This document shows positions 34,124 to 41,786 of a DNA stretch of 64,000 nucleotides, piece after piece. This DNA is from Methylocystis echinoides (GTDB taxonomy: Bacteria > Pseudomonadota > Alphaproteobacteria > Rhizobiales > Beijerinckiaceae), in NCBI RefSeq assembly GCF_040687965.1, contig NZ_CP156084.1, positions 262,501-326,500 of the forward strand. Direction: 5' to 3'. The notes beneath the pieces are model-generated. The model saw nothing but the letters and a program-made list of their open reading frames with translations, was not told the origin of the DNA and did not search any database. A program made the translations under genes and the position numbers. Each line of letters starts with the position of its first letter. Position 1 is the first letter of the stretch.

Positions 34124-34603
34124 TCAGTCGCAGACCCATTTCCAGTTCTGCCGCCATTGGCTCCAGCGCCAGCAGGGGCCGGCGCCATAGCTCCACCAGC
34201 GTCCATGCCACCAGCGCTGTCCGCCCGGACCGGGCCCATAGCCGCCGCCCCAGCCGGGGCGCCGGTCGTCCCAGCCGCGCCGCTCGTAATCGCCGCGCCG
34301 CCGGTCGTAATCGCCGCGCCGCCGGTCGTCCCCGTAGCGCCGGCCATCGTCCCAGCCACGCCGGTCGTCATCGGCGCCGCGGCCGTCGCTCCAGCCGCCT
34401 CTGCCGCCGTCGCGATCCCCGCGACGCTGCCCCCCTCCGCCGCGGTCCTGATCGTAACCGGCGCGGCCGCCGCCCTCGTCGTCACGCGCCGCGTCATAGC
34501 CGCCGTAATTGCCGCCGCTCCAGCCTTGCGCCACGGCCGCCGCCGGCAGGACGAGCGCGCCCGCCAGCGCGGCCGCCCGAGCCAATTTGCAAAAAGCAAG
34601 CAT
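34124..34603 (-). CDS. Secreted Gly/Arg/Asp-rich protein with Trp-rich C-terminus
   Basis: A 159-residue protein with a signal peptide (ARAAALAGALVLPAAAVAQG, about residues 8-27). A low-complexity middle is built from Gly, Arg and Asp, including near-copies of RRGDYDR. The C-terminal module is rich in Trp and Gly: QRWWHGRWWSYGAGPCWRWS, ending WKWVCD with two Cys. The same closing pattern (W/G-rich, G-x-CWRW, then W-x-C) occurs in the next gene upstream, so they are paralogues or share a domain. I do not recognise a named family; many alphaproteobacteria have similar small secreted proteins. It converges on argE with 21 bases between the stops. Confidence 0.75.
   Translation of the reverse strand: MLAFCKLARAAALAGALVLPAAAVAQGWSGGNYGGYDAARDDEGGGRAGYDQDRGGGGQRRGDRDGGRGGWSDGRGADDDRRGWDDGRRYGDDRRRGDYDRRRGDYERRGWDDRRPGWGGGYGPGPGGQRWWHGRWWSYGAGPCWRWSQWRQNWKWVCD
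34270..34330 (-). repeat. 21-base tandem repeat in the Gly/Arg-rich gene
   Basis: About two and a half near-identical copies of a 21-base unit (CGCCGCGCCGCCGGTCGTAAT on the plus strand) encode the RRGDYDR/RRGDYER repeats. Confidence 0.75.
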
Positions 34604-34644
34604 TGTGATCCTTCCGTTCTATGTTGAAACCGCCGCCCGGCTGA

Positions 34645-34917
34645 TCAGCAGGCCCAGACCCACTGCCCGTACCACCACCGCCAGCAGGCGCCGCCATGTC
34701 CTGCGGACCAGCCGTAGGGCGGCGCGTAATAGCCGCTTCCCTGCCAGCCGTAGCCGCCATGCCAGGCCCCGCGGCCGCCCCAATAGCCGCCATGAAAGAC
34801 TCTGTCCCCGCGCCAATCGCCCGTGAGCCAGCCTTTGCCCGAATGCCAAGCGAGCGCGGAGGGCGGCGACAGCAGCGCGCCCGCCATGAGCGCGGTCGAC
34901 AAAATCTTCCTGATCAT
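34645..34917 (-). CDS. Small secreted Trp/Gly-rich protein
   Basis: A 90-residue protein with a signal peptide (MIRKILSTALMAGALLSPPSALA, cleavage about residue 23). The mature part is rich in Gly, Trp and Tyr (GGYWGGRGAWHGGYGWQG) and ends in GGACWRWWYGQWVWAC, matching the C-terminal module of the neighbouring gene at 34124. The ATG at 34917 has a strong AGGAG ribosome site; longer readings of this frame are unsupported. The two Cys near the C-terminus could form a disulfide. The function is unknown. The genes are about 40 bases apart on one strand and are probably a duplication. Confidence 0.78.
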   Translation of the reverse strand: MIRKILSTALMAGALLSPPSALAWHSGKGWLTGDWRGDRVFHGGYWGGRGAWHGGYGWQGSGYYAPPYGWSAGHGGACWRWWYGQWVWAC

Positions 34918-35172
34918 CGTCTCTCCTAAGCCAAGGTCCCTCGCTGCGCCGGAGGGGAAGCGGACGCGCGCCCGACTCGACGCTACAGCTGCGCCTGATC
35001 TTGTTCGCGCGTCTCCGCGGCGGATTGTGGGCGGAGCGGCTTGCCCGAAGGCGGCGCGCGCCAACCGCGCCATTGGCATTGCTTTCGTAAGTCGAGCGGC
35101 TATAGTCCGCGCCCATTCCGAGCCTGCCCGACGCCCGATGCGCGCGTCGCGCCGCCAAACAGAGACGCTGCG

Positions 35173-35718
35173 ATGAAACTGATCCCGGACGCCATGGCGC
35201 AAACCGAACAGCCGGCCGCGACGCCCACGCCCACGCCCGCTCCTGCGCCCGTCGCCCCGGCGCCGAGCGCGCCGGCGCAACCGACCCAGACCCAGACGGG
35301 CACGGCGGCGAGCGGAGCCCCTGACGCCGCCGCGCAGCCCCCGTCCCTTTCCGATCTCGTCGCCCAGCTCGTCCCGATCTTCGTGGTGATGGGCATCGTT
35401 TATATCCTCGTCATCCGCCCGCGCTCCCGCCGTGAGAAGGAACAGCTCGCCGCGCTGCGCAATGTCCGCCGCGGCGACACCATCGTCACCAGCGGCGGCC
35501 TCGTCGGCAAGGTGACGAAGTCGATCGACGATAGTGAGATCGAGCTCGAGATCGCCCCCAACACCCGCATCCGCCTCATGCGCGCGGCGATCGCCGAAGT
35601 CCGCGCCAAGGGCGAGCCGGTAAAGGAGACGCCGGCGGCGCCGGCCGCCAAGCCCGCCAACGAGTCCAAGGCCCCCGCCAAATCGGCGGCGAAGCCCGAC
35701 ACCAAGGCGAAATCGTAA
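35173..35718 (+). CDS. yajC: Preprotein translocase accessory subunit YajC
   Basis: The single-span inner-membrane protein that joins SecD and SecF in the Sec holotranslocon. The membrane segment is LVPIFVVMGIVYILVIRP (about residues 68-85). The conserved cytoplasmic part follows: RREKEQLAALRNVRRGDTIVTSGGLVGKV. At 181 residues it is longer than the usual 110 or so because of a Pro/Thr/Ala/Gln-rich N-terminal region (about residues 15-60) and a Lys/Ala-rich tail. The start at 35173 gives MKLIPDAMAQTEQ; a longer frame upstream has no support. It lies 45 bases before secD, the usual order. Confidence 0.93.
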   Translation: MKLIPDAMAQTEQPAATPTPTPAPAPVAPAPSAPAQPTQTQTGTAASGAPDAAAQPPSLSDLVAQLVPIFVVMGIVYILVIRPRSRREKEQLAALRNVRRGDTIVTSGGLVGKVTKSIDDSEIELEIAPNTRIRLMRAAIAEVRAKGEPVKETPAAPAAKPANESKAPAKSAAKPDTKAKS

Positions 35719-35763
35719 GCGGCGAAAGCTTCGCCTGCCCTCCTAGAGACGAAATGCGACACG

Positions 35764-37353
35764 ATGCTGCGATTCTCGACCTGGAAATTCTTTGCGATCG
35801 TGGCGATGACGCTCGCCGCCGTCCTTGTGGTGGCGCCGAGCATGCTGTCGCCGGCGCATTATGAAGCGCTGAAAGCGCGGCTGCCGTCCTGGCTCACGCC
35901 GCCGACCATCGTGCTCGGCCTCGATCTGCAGGGCGGCTCGCACGTCATGCTGGAAGTCGACCAGGCTGACCTGGTCTCCACCCAGGTGAAGAATCTGCGC
36001 GACGACGTGCGCCGCATTCTCCGCGAGGAAAAGGTGGCGATCACGGGCGGCATTGGCGCGACGCCGCGCGGCGTGCAGCTGCGCGTCGCCGACGCCGCCG
36101 ACCGCGACAAGATCCTCCCCAAGCTACGCCAGCTGCGCAACAGCTTCAGCAGCAATATCGGCGGCCAGTCGCCCCTCGAGGTGGAAACCACCCCGGAAGG
36201 GCTGATCCGCATCACCGTCACCGACGCCGGCATTCGCGACAAGTCGCGCAAGGCCGTCGAGCAGTCGATCGAAGTCATCCGCCGCCGCGTCGACGCGCTC
36301 GGCACGCGCGAGCCGTCGATCCAGCGCCAGGGCGACGACCGCGTGCTCGTGCAGGTCCCCGGCTTGCAAGACCCGCAGACGCTCAAAGAGATCCTCGGCC
36401 AGACCGCCAAACTCGAGTTCCGCCTCGTCGCCGAACCTGGCCAGAACCCGTCCGAAGTCGAGGAGCTGGAGCAGGTCGACGAGCAGGGCAAGCTGCCGAT
36501 CGAAAAGCAAGTCATGGTCCAGGGCGAGGATTTGACCGACGCCCAGCCCGGCTTCGACCAGCAGCGCAGCGGCGAGCCCGTCGTGAACTTCCGCTTCAAC
36601 ATTCGCGGCGCGCAGAAATTCGGCGACGTGACCTCGAAGAACGTCGGCCGCCTCTTCGCCATCGTGCTCGACAACAAGGTGATTTCGGCGCCGCGCATCC
36701 TCACGCCGATCACCGGCGGCTCCGGCCAGATCTCCGGACATTTCACAGTCGAGCAGGCGAATAATCTGTCGATCCTGCTGCGCGCCGGCGCCCTGCCCGC
36801 CAAGCTCAACATCGTCGAGGAGCGCACGGTCGGCCCCGGCCTCGGCCAGGATTCGATCGACGCCGGCAAGCGCGCAGCCTATGTCGGCGCCGGGCTCGTG
36901 GTGATCTATATGCTGATCACCTACGGCATCTTCGGCGTCTTCGCGAATCTGGCGCTTTTCGTGCACATCGCCTTCATCTTCGCTGGCCTCGTCCTGCTCG
37001 GTTCGACTCTGACGCTGCCCGGCATCGCCGGCATCGTGCTGACGATCGGCATGGCCGTCGACTCCAACGTGCTGATCTATGAGCGCATCCGCGAAGAGAA
37101 CCATGCGGGCCGCTCGATCCTCGCGTCGCTCGACGCGGGCTTCAACCGCGCCTTCGCCACGATCGTCGACTCGAACGTGACGATGTTCGTCGCGGCGGCG
37201 ATCCTCTACTTCCTGGGCTCCGGCCCGGTGCGCGGCTTCGCCGTGTCGCTGGCGCTCGGCATCCTCACCACCATCGTCACCGCCGTGACCATGACCCGCA
37301 TGATGATCGCGGTCTGGTACCACTATGCGCGCCCGACCAAGCTGCCGATCTAA
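35764..37353 (+). CDS. secD: Protein translocase subunit SecD
   Basis: A 529-residue RND-like membrane protein that uses the proton gradient to help pull secreted proteins across the inner membrane, with SecF and YajC. An N-terminal membrane segment (about residues 7-27) is followed by the periplasmic P1 domain beginning GLDLQGGSHVMLEV. Five further membrane segments lie in the last 170 residues, including GIAGIVLTIGMAVDSNVLIYERIREE with the conserved Asp and Arg of the proton path. The length is the usual one for alphaproteobacteria that keep secD and secF as separate genes. It is followed by secF after 15 bases. Confidence 0.96.
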   Translation: MLRFSTWKFFAIVAMTLAAVLVVAPSMLSPAHYEALKARLPSWLTPPTIVLGLDLQGGSHVMLEVDQADLVSTQVKNLRDDVRRILREEKVAITGGIGATPRGVQLRVADAADRDKILPKLRQLRNSFSSNIGGQSPLEVETTPEGLIRITVTDAGIRDKSRKAVEQSIEVIRRRVDALGTREPSIQRQGDDRVLVQVPGLQDPQTLKEILGQTAKLEFRLVAEPGQNPSEVEELEQVDEQGKLPIEKQVMVQGEDLTDAQPGFDQQRSGEPVVNFRFNIRGAQKFGDVTSKNVGRLFAIVLDNKVISAPRILTPITGGSGQISGHFTVEQANNLSILLRAGALPAKLNIVEERTVGPGLGQDSIDAGKRAAYVGAGLVVIYMLITYGIFGVFANLALFVHIAFIFAGLVLLGSTLTLPGIAGIVLTIGMAVDSNVLIYERIREENHAGRSILASLDAGFNRAFATIVDSNVTMFVAAAILYFLGSGPVRGFAVSLALGILTTIVTAVTMTRMMIAVWYHYARPTKLPI

Positions 37354-37368
37354 GAGGCGAAAAGACCG

Positions 37369-38454
37369 ATGAAACTCCTGCGCCTCGCTCCGGAGAACAC
37401 CAAATTCCCATTCATGCGCTTCCGGCGCGTGAGCTATCCCTTCTCGGCCTTGCTGTCGCTCATCGCCGTCGCGCTCTTCGTCTTCAAGGGCATGAATTTC
37501 GGCATCGACTTCGCTGGCGGCACGGTGATCGAACTGCGCGCCAAGTCCGGCGCGGCCGAAGTGGGGACGCTGCGCACGCTGGGCGAAAGCCTCAAGCTCG
37601 GCGACATCGAAGTGCAGGCCTTCGGCAACCCGTCCGACGCGACGTTGCGCTTCGGGCTGCAGCCCGGCGGCGACAAGGCCCAGCAGGAGGCGGTCGAGCG
37701 CGTCCGCGGCGCCGTCGGCGCCCAATATGACCTGCGTCGCGTCGAGGTCGTCGGCCCGCGCGTCTCCAATGAGCTCGTTCAGTCGGGCACGCTGGGCGTC
37801 GTTTTGTCGATCATCGCCGTTCTGACCTATCTGTGGTTCCGCTTCGAGTGGCAGTTCGCCATCGGCGCGGTGATCGCCACGATGCACGATTTGCTGCTGA
37901 CGGTCGGCTTCTTCTCGATCACCCAGCTCGAATTCAACACGACGTCGATCGCGGCGATCCTCACGATCGTGGGCTATTCGCTCAACGAAACGGTCGTGGT
38001 GCTCGACCGTATCCGCGAGAACATGCGCAAATACAAGAAAATGGCCACGGCGCAGATGATCGACATGTCGATCAACGCCGTCCTGCCGCGCACGATCATG
38101 ACCGCGACGACCGTGATGCTGGCGCTCTTCGCCCTCGTCGCCTTCGGCGGCCAGGTCATCCGCTCCTTCTCGCTGGCGATGATCTGGGGCATTTTCGTCG
38201 CGACCTATTCCTCGATCTTCATCTGCTCGCCGATGCTCATCTATCTTGGGCTGCGCAACGAGGACGTCGACCGCAAGGTCGAGCCGGAGACGGAAGTCGA
38301 GGTCGAGACAGATTATCAGCCCGAGCCCGCCGCCTTGGCCTCCATGTATGACGATATCGGCGACGCGCCCGTTCCGGCCGCGCCCGCGCCCAAGCGGACG
38401 GCGCAAAAGCCCGCGTCGCGGTCCAAGTCGGGGGCGCGGCGCAGACCGAAGTAA
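37369..38454 (+). CDS. secF: Protein translocase subunit SecF
   Basis: A 361-residue partner of SecD. The first membrane segment is FSALLSLIAVALFVFKG, then the family motif MNFGIDFAGGTVIEL (about residues 43-57). Later membrane segments include SIAAILTIVGYSLNETVVVLDRIREN, the SecF counterpart of the proton-relay helix. The tail after about residue 310 is acidic, then Lys/Arg/Ala-rich, and has no obvious fold. A GAGG site lies before the ATG. The operon continues with the Mth938-domain gene 18 bases on. Confidence 0.96.
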   Translation: MKLLRLAPENTKFPFMRFRRVSYPFSALLSLIAVALFVFKGMNFGIDFAGGTVIELRAKSGAAEVGTLRTLGESLKLGDIEVQAFGNPSDATLRFGLQPGGDKAQQEAVERVRGAVGAQYDLRRVEVVGPRVSNELVQSGTLGVVLSIIAVLTYLWFRFEWQFAIGAVIATMHDLLLTVGFFSITQLEFNTTSIAAILTIVGYSLNETVVVLDRIRENMRKYKKMATAQMIDMSINAVLPRTIMTATTVMLALFALVAFGGQVIRSFSLAMIWGIFVATYSSIFICSPMLIYLGLRNEDVDRKVEPETEVEVETDYQPEPAALASMYDDIGDAPVPAAPAPKRTAQKPASRSKSGARRRPK

Positions 38455-38472
38455 AGCGCGAGGCGCGCCCAC

Positions 38473-38847
38473 ATGACCGCCGCGCAGGGCCATGTGCCCG
38501 GCCGCTACAAGATCGACGATTACGGCGGGGGCGGCTTCCGCTTCGCCGACATGTCCCACCGCGGCTCGATCCTCGCCCTCCCCACCGGCGTCAGCGCTAT
38601 AACGGCGACGGCCTGGAACGAGATCGACGCCGCGACCGTGGATCACGCGCTTGCCGAGGCCGGCGAGCTCGACCTTTTCATCTTTGGCACCGGCAAGGAC
38701 CTCATGCCGGTCGCCTCGGCGCTGCGCGCGAAACTGCGCGCGGCGGGGATCGGCAATGAGGTCATGTCGACGGGCGCCGCCGTGCGCGCTTACAATATGC
38801 TCCTCGACGAGGGCCGCCGCGTCGCCGCGCTGCTGATCGCCGTCTGA
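38473..38847 (+). CDS. Mth938-like domain protein (NDUFAF3 homologue)
   Basis: A 124-residue protein of the Mth938/DUF498 fold. The typical core is visible: GYGGGGFRFADMSHRGSILALP-like N-terminal strands, the central LDLFIFGTGKDLMP, and STGAAVRAYNMLLDEGRRVAALLIAV at the end. The human relative NDUFAF3 is an assembly factor of respiratory complex I and its bacterial relatives are known to sit beside secDF. The stop overlaps the next start by one base (TGATG). A role in complex I assembly here is inference from homology and order; the bacterial biochemistry is unknown to me. Confidence 0.88.
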   Translation: MTAAQGHVPGRYKIDDYGGGGFRFADMSHRGSILALPTGVSAITATAWNEIDAATVDHALAEAGELDLFIFGTGKDLMPVASALRAKLRAAGIGNEVMSTGAAVRAYNMLLDEGRRVAALLIAV

Positions 38848-39665
38848 TGGCCGAAGCCGCGCCCGCCAGCGACGCGCATTACGCCTATTGCGAGGCGCTG
38901 CTGCGCGAGCGCGACCGCGATCTTTGGCTCGCCTGCCTTTTTGCGCCACAGCCGGCGCGTCGCCATATCCACGCCGTTTACGCCTATGCGATCGAGGCGT
39001 CCGACGTGCGGGCGCGGGTCTCGCAGCCGCTCTTGGGAGAAATGCGGCTGCGCTGGTGGAGCGACTCGCTGACGGACGAAGCCGTCGAGAGCGTGCGCGC
39101 GCATCCTGTGGCCGACGCGCTGCTCGACACGGCGACGCGCTTCGACCTTCCCCGCGCGGAACTCATCGCCCTCGCGGACGCGCATGTCGCCGACCTTTAC
39201 GACGATCAGACGCCGGACCTCGCGACTCTCGAAGCCTATTGCCACATGACCAGCGCGGGGCCGATGCGCTGGGCGGCGAAAATTCTGGGCGCAAGCCCCT
39301 CTCCCGTCTTCGACGAGGCGGGGCTCGCGCTTGGCCTCACACGCATCTTGCGCGCGCCGCCGGGGGCTTTTTATCCGGCGGACCTTCTGGCGCGTCATGG
39401 CGCGGACATTCATCTCGACTCGCCTGGTCTGCGCGCCGTGCACGCCGACCTGCGCCACAGGGCGCTCTCCTCCTACGAGTCGGCCCGGCGCGCGGCGCCG
39501 ACCCTTACGAAAGGCCACGAGGCCCTGTTGCCGGCGGCGACGGTTCCTCTTTATCTGGCGCGGATGATCGGGCGGGACTACGATCCGTGGCGCGGCGTCC
39601 GAGAGCCGTCGCCGCTGCGCCGGCAATGGCGGCTATGGCGCGCCGCGCGCGGCGTCGGCCTTTAG
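38847..39665 (+). CDS. Squalene/phytoene synthase family protein (NDUFAF6-like)
   Basis: A 272-residue member of the trans-isoprenyl diphosphate synthase (squalene/phytoene) fold. It begins HYAYCEALLRERDRDLWLACLF and has HAVYAYAIEASDVRARV, then RLRWWSDSL. The Asp-rich metal motifs of true synthases are not clearly intact: I see YDDQTPDLATLEAYCHMTSA rather than a textbook DxxxD pair. That points to the NDUFAF6 group, whose mitochondrial member is a complex I assembly factor, rather than to carotenoid or hopanoid synthesis. It is coupled by overlap to the NDUFAF3-like gene, strengthening this reading. Prenyl synthase activity cannot be excluded. Confidence 0.82.
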   Translation: MAEAAPASDAHYAYCEALLRERDRDLWLACLFAPQPARRHIHAVYAYAIEASDVRARVSQPLLGEMRLRWWSDSLTDEAVESVRAHPVADALLDTATRFDLPRAELIALADAHVADLYDDQTPDLATLEAYCHMTSAGPMRWAAKILGASPSPVFDEAGLALGLTRILRAPPGAFYPADLLARHGADIHLDSPGLRAVHADLRHRALSSYESARRAAPTLTKGHEALLPAATVPLYLARMIGRDYDPWRGVREPSPLRRQWRLWRAARGVGL

Positions 39666-39697
39666 ATTTACCGGGAAGAACGCAGGGTGGCGCGAGG

Positions 39698-41032
39698 ATG
39701 AAACCCGACATTTATGACGACGACAGCCGCCGCCTGCGCGTCGGCACGCTCATCCTCCTGCGCTGGATCGCCATTCTCGGACAGAGCATTGCCTGTCTTT
39801 TCGTCTATTTCGTCCTCAACTTCGATTTCCCGGTCGGACTCTGCTTCGTCTTCATCGTCGCCTCCGCGACCCTCAATTTCGGCCTGCGCTTCGGCACGTC
39901 CGGAACGTTTCGCTTAAGCGATCTCGAGGCGGTGGTGCTGTTGTGCTACGATCTCGTGCAGCTGAGCTTTCTTTTGTATCTGACCGGCGGCGTCACCAAT
40001 CCCTTCGTGATGCTGCTTCTGGCGCCCGTGACGATCTCGGCGGTGTCTCTGCCGCGCAATCTGACGCTGTTTCTCGGCATCGTCATGCTGGCGGCGGCGA
40101 CGTTCCTGTGCGTCGAGTTCGAGCCGCTGCCCTGGTACGAGAACGAGGCGCTGAGGTTCCCGCTGCTCTACCGCGCGAGCATCTGGGCGTCGCTCGCCCT
40201 TTCGGCCGCCTTTATCGCCCTTTATGCCGTGCGCGTCTCCGACGAAGGTCGGCTGCTCGCCACCGCCCTCGCCGCGACCGAACTGGTGCTGGAGCGCGAG
40301 CAGCATCTCTCGCAGCTCGACGGCCTCGCCGCCGCCGCCGCACATGAGCTCGGCACGCCGCTCGCGACAATCACCCTCATCATCCGCGAGCTGCAGAAGA
40401 TGTCGGAAAAGGTTGCGCCAGAGGGCCTGAAGGACGATCTCGACCTGCTCGCGCAAGAGGCGGCGCGCTGTCGCGAAATTCTCGGCAAGCTCGCCTCGCT
40501 CGGAGCCGATCAGGGGACCATGATGAATGTCCTCTCGATCGATACGCTCATCGAGGAAGTGGTCGGACCGCAGCGCGAATTCGGCGTGAAGCTGGAAATC
40601 GCAAAGCGCGGCAACGGCGCCGCCGCGCCGCCGGCCTTGGAGCGCAATCCCGGCATTCTCTACGGGCTCGGCAATCTGGTCGAGAACGCCATTGATTTCG
40701 CTCAATCGCGCGTGCGGATCGACGCCTGGTGGTCCCGCGATCTGGTGACCATCTCCATTGAGGACGACGGCCCGGGCTTCTCGCCGGCGATCCTCGACCG
40801 GCTCGGCGACCCCTATCTGCGGGGCCGCCCGACCGAGCGGCGCACCAAAAACGATAGCCAGTCCGGTTTGGGACTCGGCCTGTTCATCGCCAAGACCCTG
40901 CTCGAACGCTCCGGCGCAACGGTTGAGACCTTCAACGTCTCGCCGCCCCGCACGGGGGCGGTGGTCAAGGTGACCTGGCCGCGCTCCGCGCTGGAGATTC
41001 CCATGGCGAAGCTCACGTCGTCCGAAGCTTGA
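39698..41032 (+). CDS. regB: Redox sensor histidine kinase RegB/ActS/PrrB
   Basis: A 444-residue membrane kinase that senses respiratory redox state and phosphorylates RegA. About six membrane segments fill residues 15-185. They hold the GGVTNPF motif, matching the GGxxNPF quinone-binding signature of RegB. The H-box is AAHELGTPLATITL. The Cys in AARCREILGKL fits the position of the redox-active cysteine described in this family. ATPase boxes NLVENAIDFA, DDGPGF and GLGLGLFIAK follow. The ATG at 39698 has a GCGAGG ribosome site; a longer reading would run through the previous gene in another frame. RegA follows after 64 bases. Confidence 0.93.
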   Translation: MKPDIYDDDSRRLRVGTLILLRWIAILGQSIACLFVYFVLNFDFPVGLCFVFIVASATLNFGLRFGTSGTFRLSDLEAVVLLCYDLVQLSFLLYLTGGVTNPFVMLLLAPVTISAVSLPRNLTLFLGIVMLAAATFLCVEFEPLPWYENEALRFPLLYRASIWASLALSAAFIALYAVRVSDEGRLLATALAATELVLEREQHLSQLDGLAAAAAHELGTPLATITLIIRELQKMSEKVAPEGLKDDLDLLAQEAARCREILGKLASLGADQGTMMNVLSIDTLIEEVVGPQREFGVKLEIAKRGNGAAAPPALERNPGILYGLGNLVENAIDFAQSRVRIDAWWSRDLVTISIEDDGPGFSPAILDRLGDPYLRGRPTERRTKNDSQSGLGLGLFIAKTLLERSGATVETFNVSPPRTGAVVKVTWPRSALEIPMAKLTSSEA

Positions 41033-41096
41033 GAGCCTCGACGGCCGGCGATCCTTGAGCTATTTTTGACAAAAATCACTGTGGGAGCGCAGACGG

Positions 41097-41699
41097 ATGA
41101 TGCCGGAAGAGAACGTGCAACCCGAGGATGCGGCGCTCGACCCGCACTCGGAGTCTCCGAACGCGGCGCTTCCCGACGATCGCTCGCTGCTGATCCTCGA
41201 CGACGACAAGCCCTTCCTGCATCGCCTCGCGCGCGCCATGGAGTCGCGCGGCTTCCTGGTCACCCAATGTGAAACGGTCGCGGAGGGCCTCGCCGCGCTG
41301 GAGCATGCGCCGCCGGCCTTCGCCATCATCGACATGCGACTGGGCGACGGCAACGGCCTCGACGTCATCCAGAAGCTCAAGGAAGCGCGTCCCGACGCGC
41401 GCGGGATCATTCTCACCGGCTACGGCAATATCGCCACAGCGGTCACCGCGGTGAAGCTCGGCGCCTTCGATTACCTCGCCAAGCCCGCGGACGCCGACGA
41501 GATCTATCACGCGCTGATGGCGACGACGATCGACAAGCCCGACGCGCAGGAAAATCCCATGTCGGCCGATCGCGTCCGCTGGGAGCATATTCAGCGCGTG
41601 TTCGAGTCCTGCGATCGGAACGTTTCAGAGACCGCCCGCCGCCTCAACATGCATCGCCGCACGCTGCAGCGCATTCTGGCCAAGCGCGCGCCTCGTTAG
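41097..41699 (+). CDS. regA: Response regulator RegA/ActR/PrrA
   Basis: A 200-residue DNA-binding regulator that works with RegB on genes for respiration, carbon or nitrogen fixation and photosynthesis in alphaproteobacteria. The receiver domain (about residues 31-145) has the acidic pocket LLILDDD, the phosphorylated Asp79 in IIDMRLGDG, and Lys in YLAKPAD. The C-terminal Fis-type helix-turn-helix reads SETARRLNMHRRTLQRILAK, which is almost invariant in RegA orthologues. GGGAG lies before the first of two adjacent ATG codons. Its target genes in this organism cannot be told from the window. Confidence 0.94.
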   Translation: MMPEENVQPEDAALDPHSESPNAALPDDRSLLILDDDKPFLHRLARAMESRGFLVTQCETVAEGLAALEHAPPAFAIIDMRLGDGNGLDVIQKLKEARPDARGIILTGYGNIATAVTAVKLGAFDYLAKPADADEIYHALMATTIDKPDAQENPMSADRVRWEHIQRVFESCDRNVSETARRLNMHRRTLQRILAKRAPR

Positions 41700-41786
41700 G
41701 CTTTTTTCGAAAATCAGCCGGTTTTTCGTCCTGGACTGACCGACGGCCGCGGGCCGCGCGTTCGGAGGGGACGAAAGATCGGGTCG

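Noticed and set aside
34270-34330. 21-base tandem repeats considered as a regulatory or CRISPR repeat
   Set aside because: They are in frame and encode the RRGDYDR repeats; the copies are contiguous without spacers.
36124-38949. Long minus-strand open frame (about 940 codons) across secD, secF and the Mth938 gene
   Set aside because: It is a mirror of the strongly supported Sec genes, rich in Asp, Arg and His with no known domain.
38888-39697. Possible N-terminal extension of RegB into the squalene/phytoene-synthase-like gene
   Set aside because: The extension is the out-of-frame image of that gene; the ATG at 39698 has a ribosome site and gives the normal RegB start.
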